Made by a program: the position numbers and the translations under genes. A stretch of 64,000 nucleotides of DNA from Saprospiraceae bacterium (GTDB lineage: Bacteria; Bacteroidota; Bacteroidia; Chitinophagales; Saprospiraceae): contig JAIPBL010000001.1 in the NCBI GenBank assembly GCA_021739645.1, positions 208,484 through 272,483 on the forward strand. The letters are read 5' to 3'. This document shows positions 63,749 to 64,000 of the stretch, piece by piece. The notes beneath the pieces were generated by a model. It saw only the letters and a list, made by a program, of their open reading frames with translations, was not told where the DNA came from and did no database searches. Positions within the stretch are counted from its first letter, which is position 1; every line of letters starts with the position of its first letter.

Positions 63749-64000
63749 GCTGTGCGCCGCCTTTGGCATGGCCGAAGGGCACCTGCGTCGCCATGCTCAC
63801 GCCCGCTGTGCGCCGCCTTTGGCATGGCCGAAGGGCACCTGCGTCGCCATGCTCACGCCCCGCTGTGCGCCGCCTTTGGCATGGCCGAAGGCCACCTGCG
63901 TCGCCATGCTCACGCCCCGCTGTGCGCCGCCTTTGGCATGGCCGAAGGCCACCTGCGTCGCCATGCTCACGCCCCGCTGTGCGCCGCCTTTGGCATGGCC
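63749..64000. repeat. Tandem 56/57-bp GC-rich repeat, running off the right edge
   Basis: Units start at 63749, 63805, 63862, 63919 and 63976, giving four full copies and part of a fifth. The first unit is 56 bp (one C fewer), the others 57 bp. Units 1-2 read GAAGGGCACC and units 3-4 GAAGGCCACC. Each holds the near-palindrome CCTTTGGCATGGCCGAAGG. GC is far above that of the window. No frame gives a sensible repeat protein and there are no unique spacers, so it is a minisatellite and not CRISPR. Confidence 0.8.

Noticed and set aside
63749..64000. Possible CRISPR array
   Set aside because: Whole 56/57-bp units repeat with no unique spacers, and no cas genes are in the window.

Overview
The window reads as a chromosomal segment of a Bacteroidota bacterium, probably of the Saprospiria. 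The phylum call rests on several things seen here: type IX secretion (T9SS) C-terminal sorting domains on three proteins, promoter boxes of the Bacteroidota form TAnnTTTG, no Shine-Dalgarno signal that I could see before most starts, a TamB gene overlapping a lipoprotein-type Omp85 gene (TamL), and futalosine-route menaquinone genes. The family-level call is inference from gene content (thrombospondin type 3 giant proteins, HYR-like adhesins, short-word intergenic repeats). No phage, integrase, transposase gene, CRISPR array or defence island was recognised.

Layout. 1-2300 (minus): the N-terminal part of a large Cys-rich HYR-like repeat adhesin running off the left edge. 2591-7321 (minus): TlpA-type thioredoxin, signal peptidase I with an extra N-terminal membrane domain, DUF1573 protein, and a membrane-anchored coiled-coil protein. 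7534-18971: mostly housekeeping (DEDDy exonuclease, phosphopantetheinyl transferase, WD40 protein, MeaB, DnaK, nuclease-like protein, peroxiredoxin-like protein, chorismate synthase, secreted esterase, HAD phosphatase), then tRNA-Lys(UUU). 19795-29459: a 2763-residue Ca-binding repeat protein and a 277-residue T9SS cargo sharing its N-terminal domain. 29922-38629: an exopolysaccharide cluster with a Wzc-like co-polymerase, Wzx flippase, methyltransferase, glycosyltransferase, 2-oxoglutarate oxygenase, a 45-residue membrane peptide and a Wzy polymerase. 38639-42546 (minus): cell-wall amidase and a BNR-repeat T9SS protein. 42892-50341: NhaD antiporter, lipocalin-like lipoprotein, PLP lyase, PhzF, RibB with a degenerate GTP cyclohydrolase II domain, ArfB, a membrane protein and PfkA. 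50407-53407 (minus): a BadF/NAGK-type kinase, MqnA and MqnE, possibly one transcription unit with pfkA. 53501-61800: a family 2 glycosyltransferase, then tamB-tamL. 61911-63676: an enoyl-CoA hydratase family enzyme and a branched-chain aminotransferase. 63749-64000: a tandem 56/57-bp repeat running off the right edge.

How it fits together. Two themes dominate. One is envelope and surface building: signal peptidase, TamB/TamL, T9SS cargo, the giant repeat protein and its partner, and the polysaccharide cluster beside them. The other is core metabolism: chorismate (AroC) feeds menaquinone through MqnA and MqnE; PfkA, riboflavin and branched-chain amino acid genes are present. The least explained features are the giant protein/partner pair beside the polysaccharide genes, and a set of intergenic repeats: palindromes, a 200-bp inverted-repeat element, at least six short-word tracts with a different word at each site, and the terminal tandem repeat.
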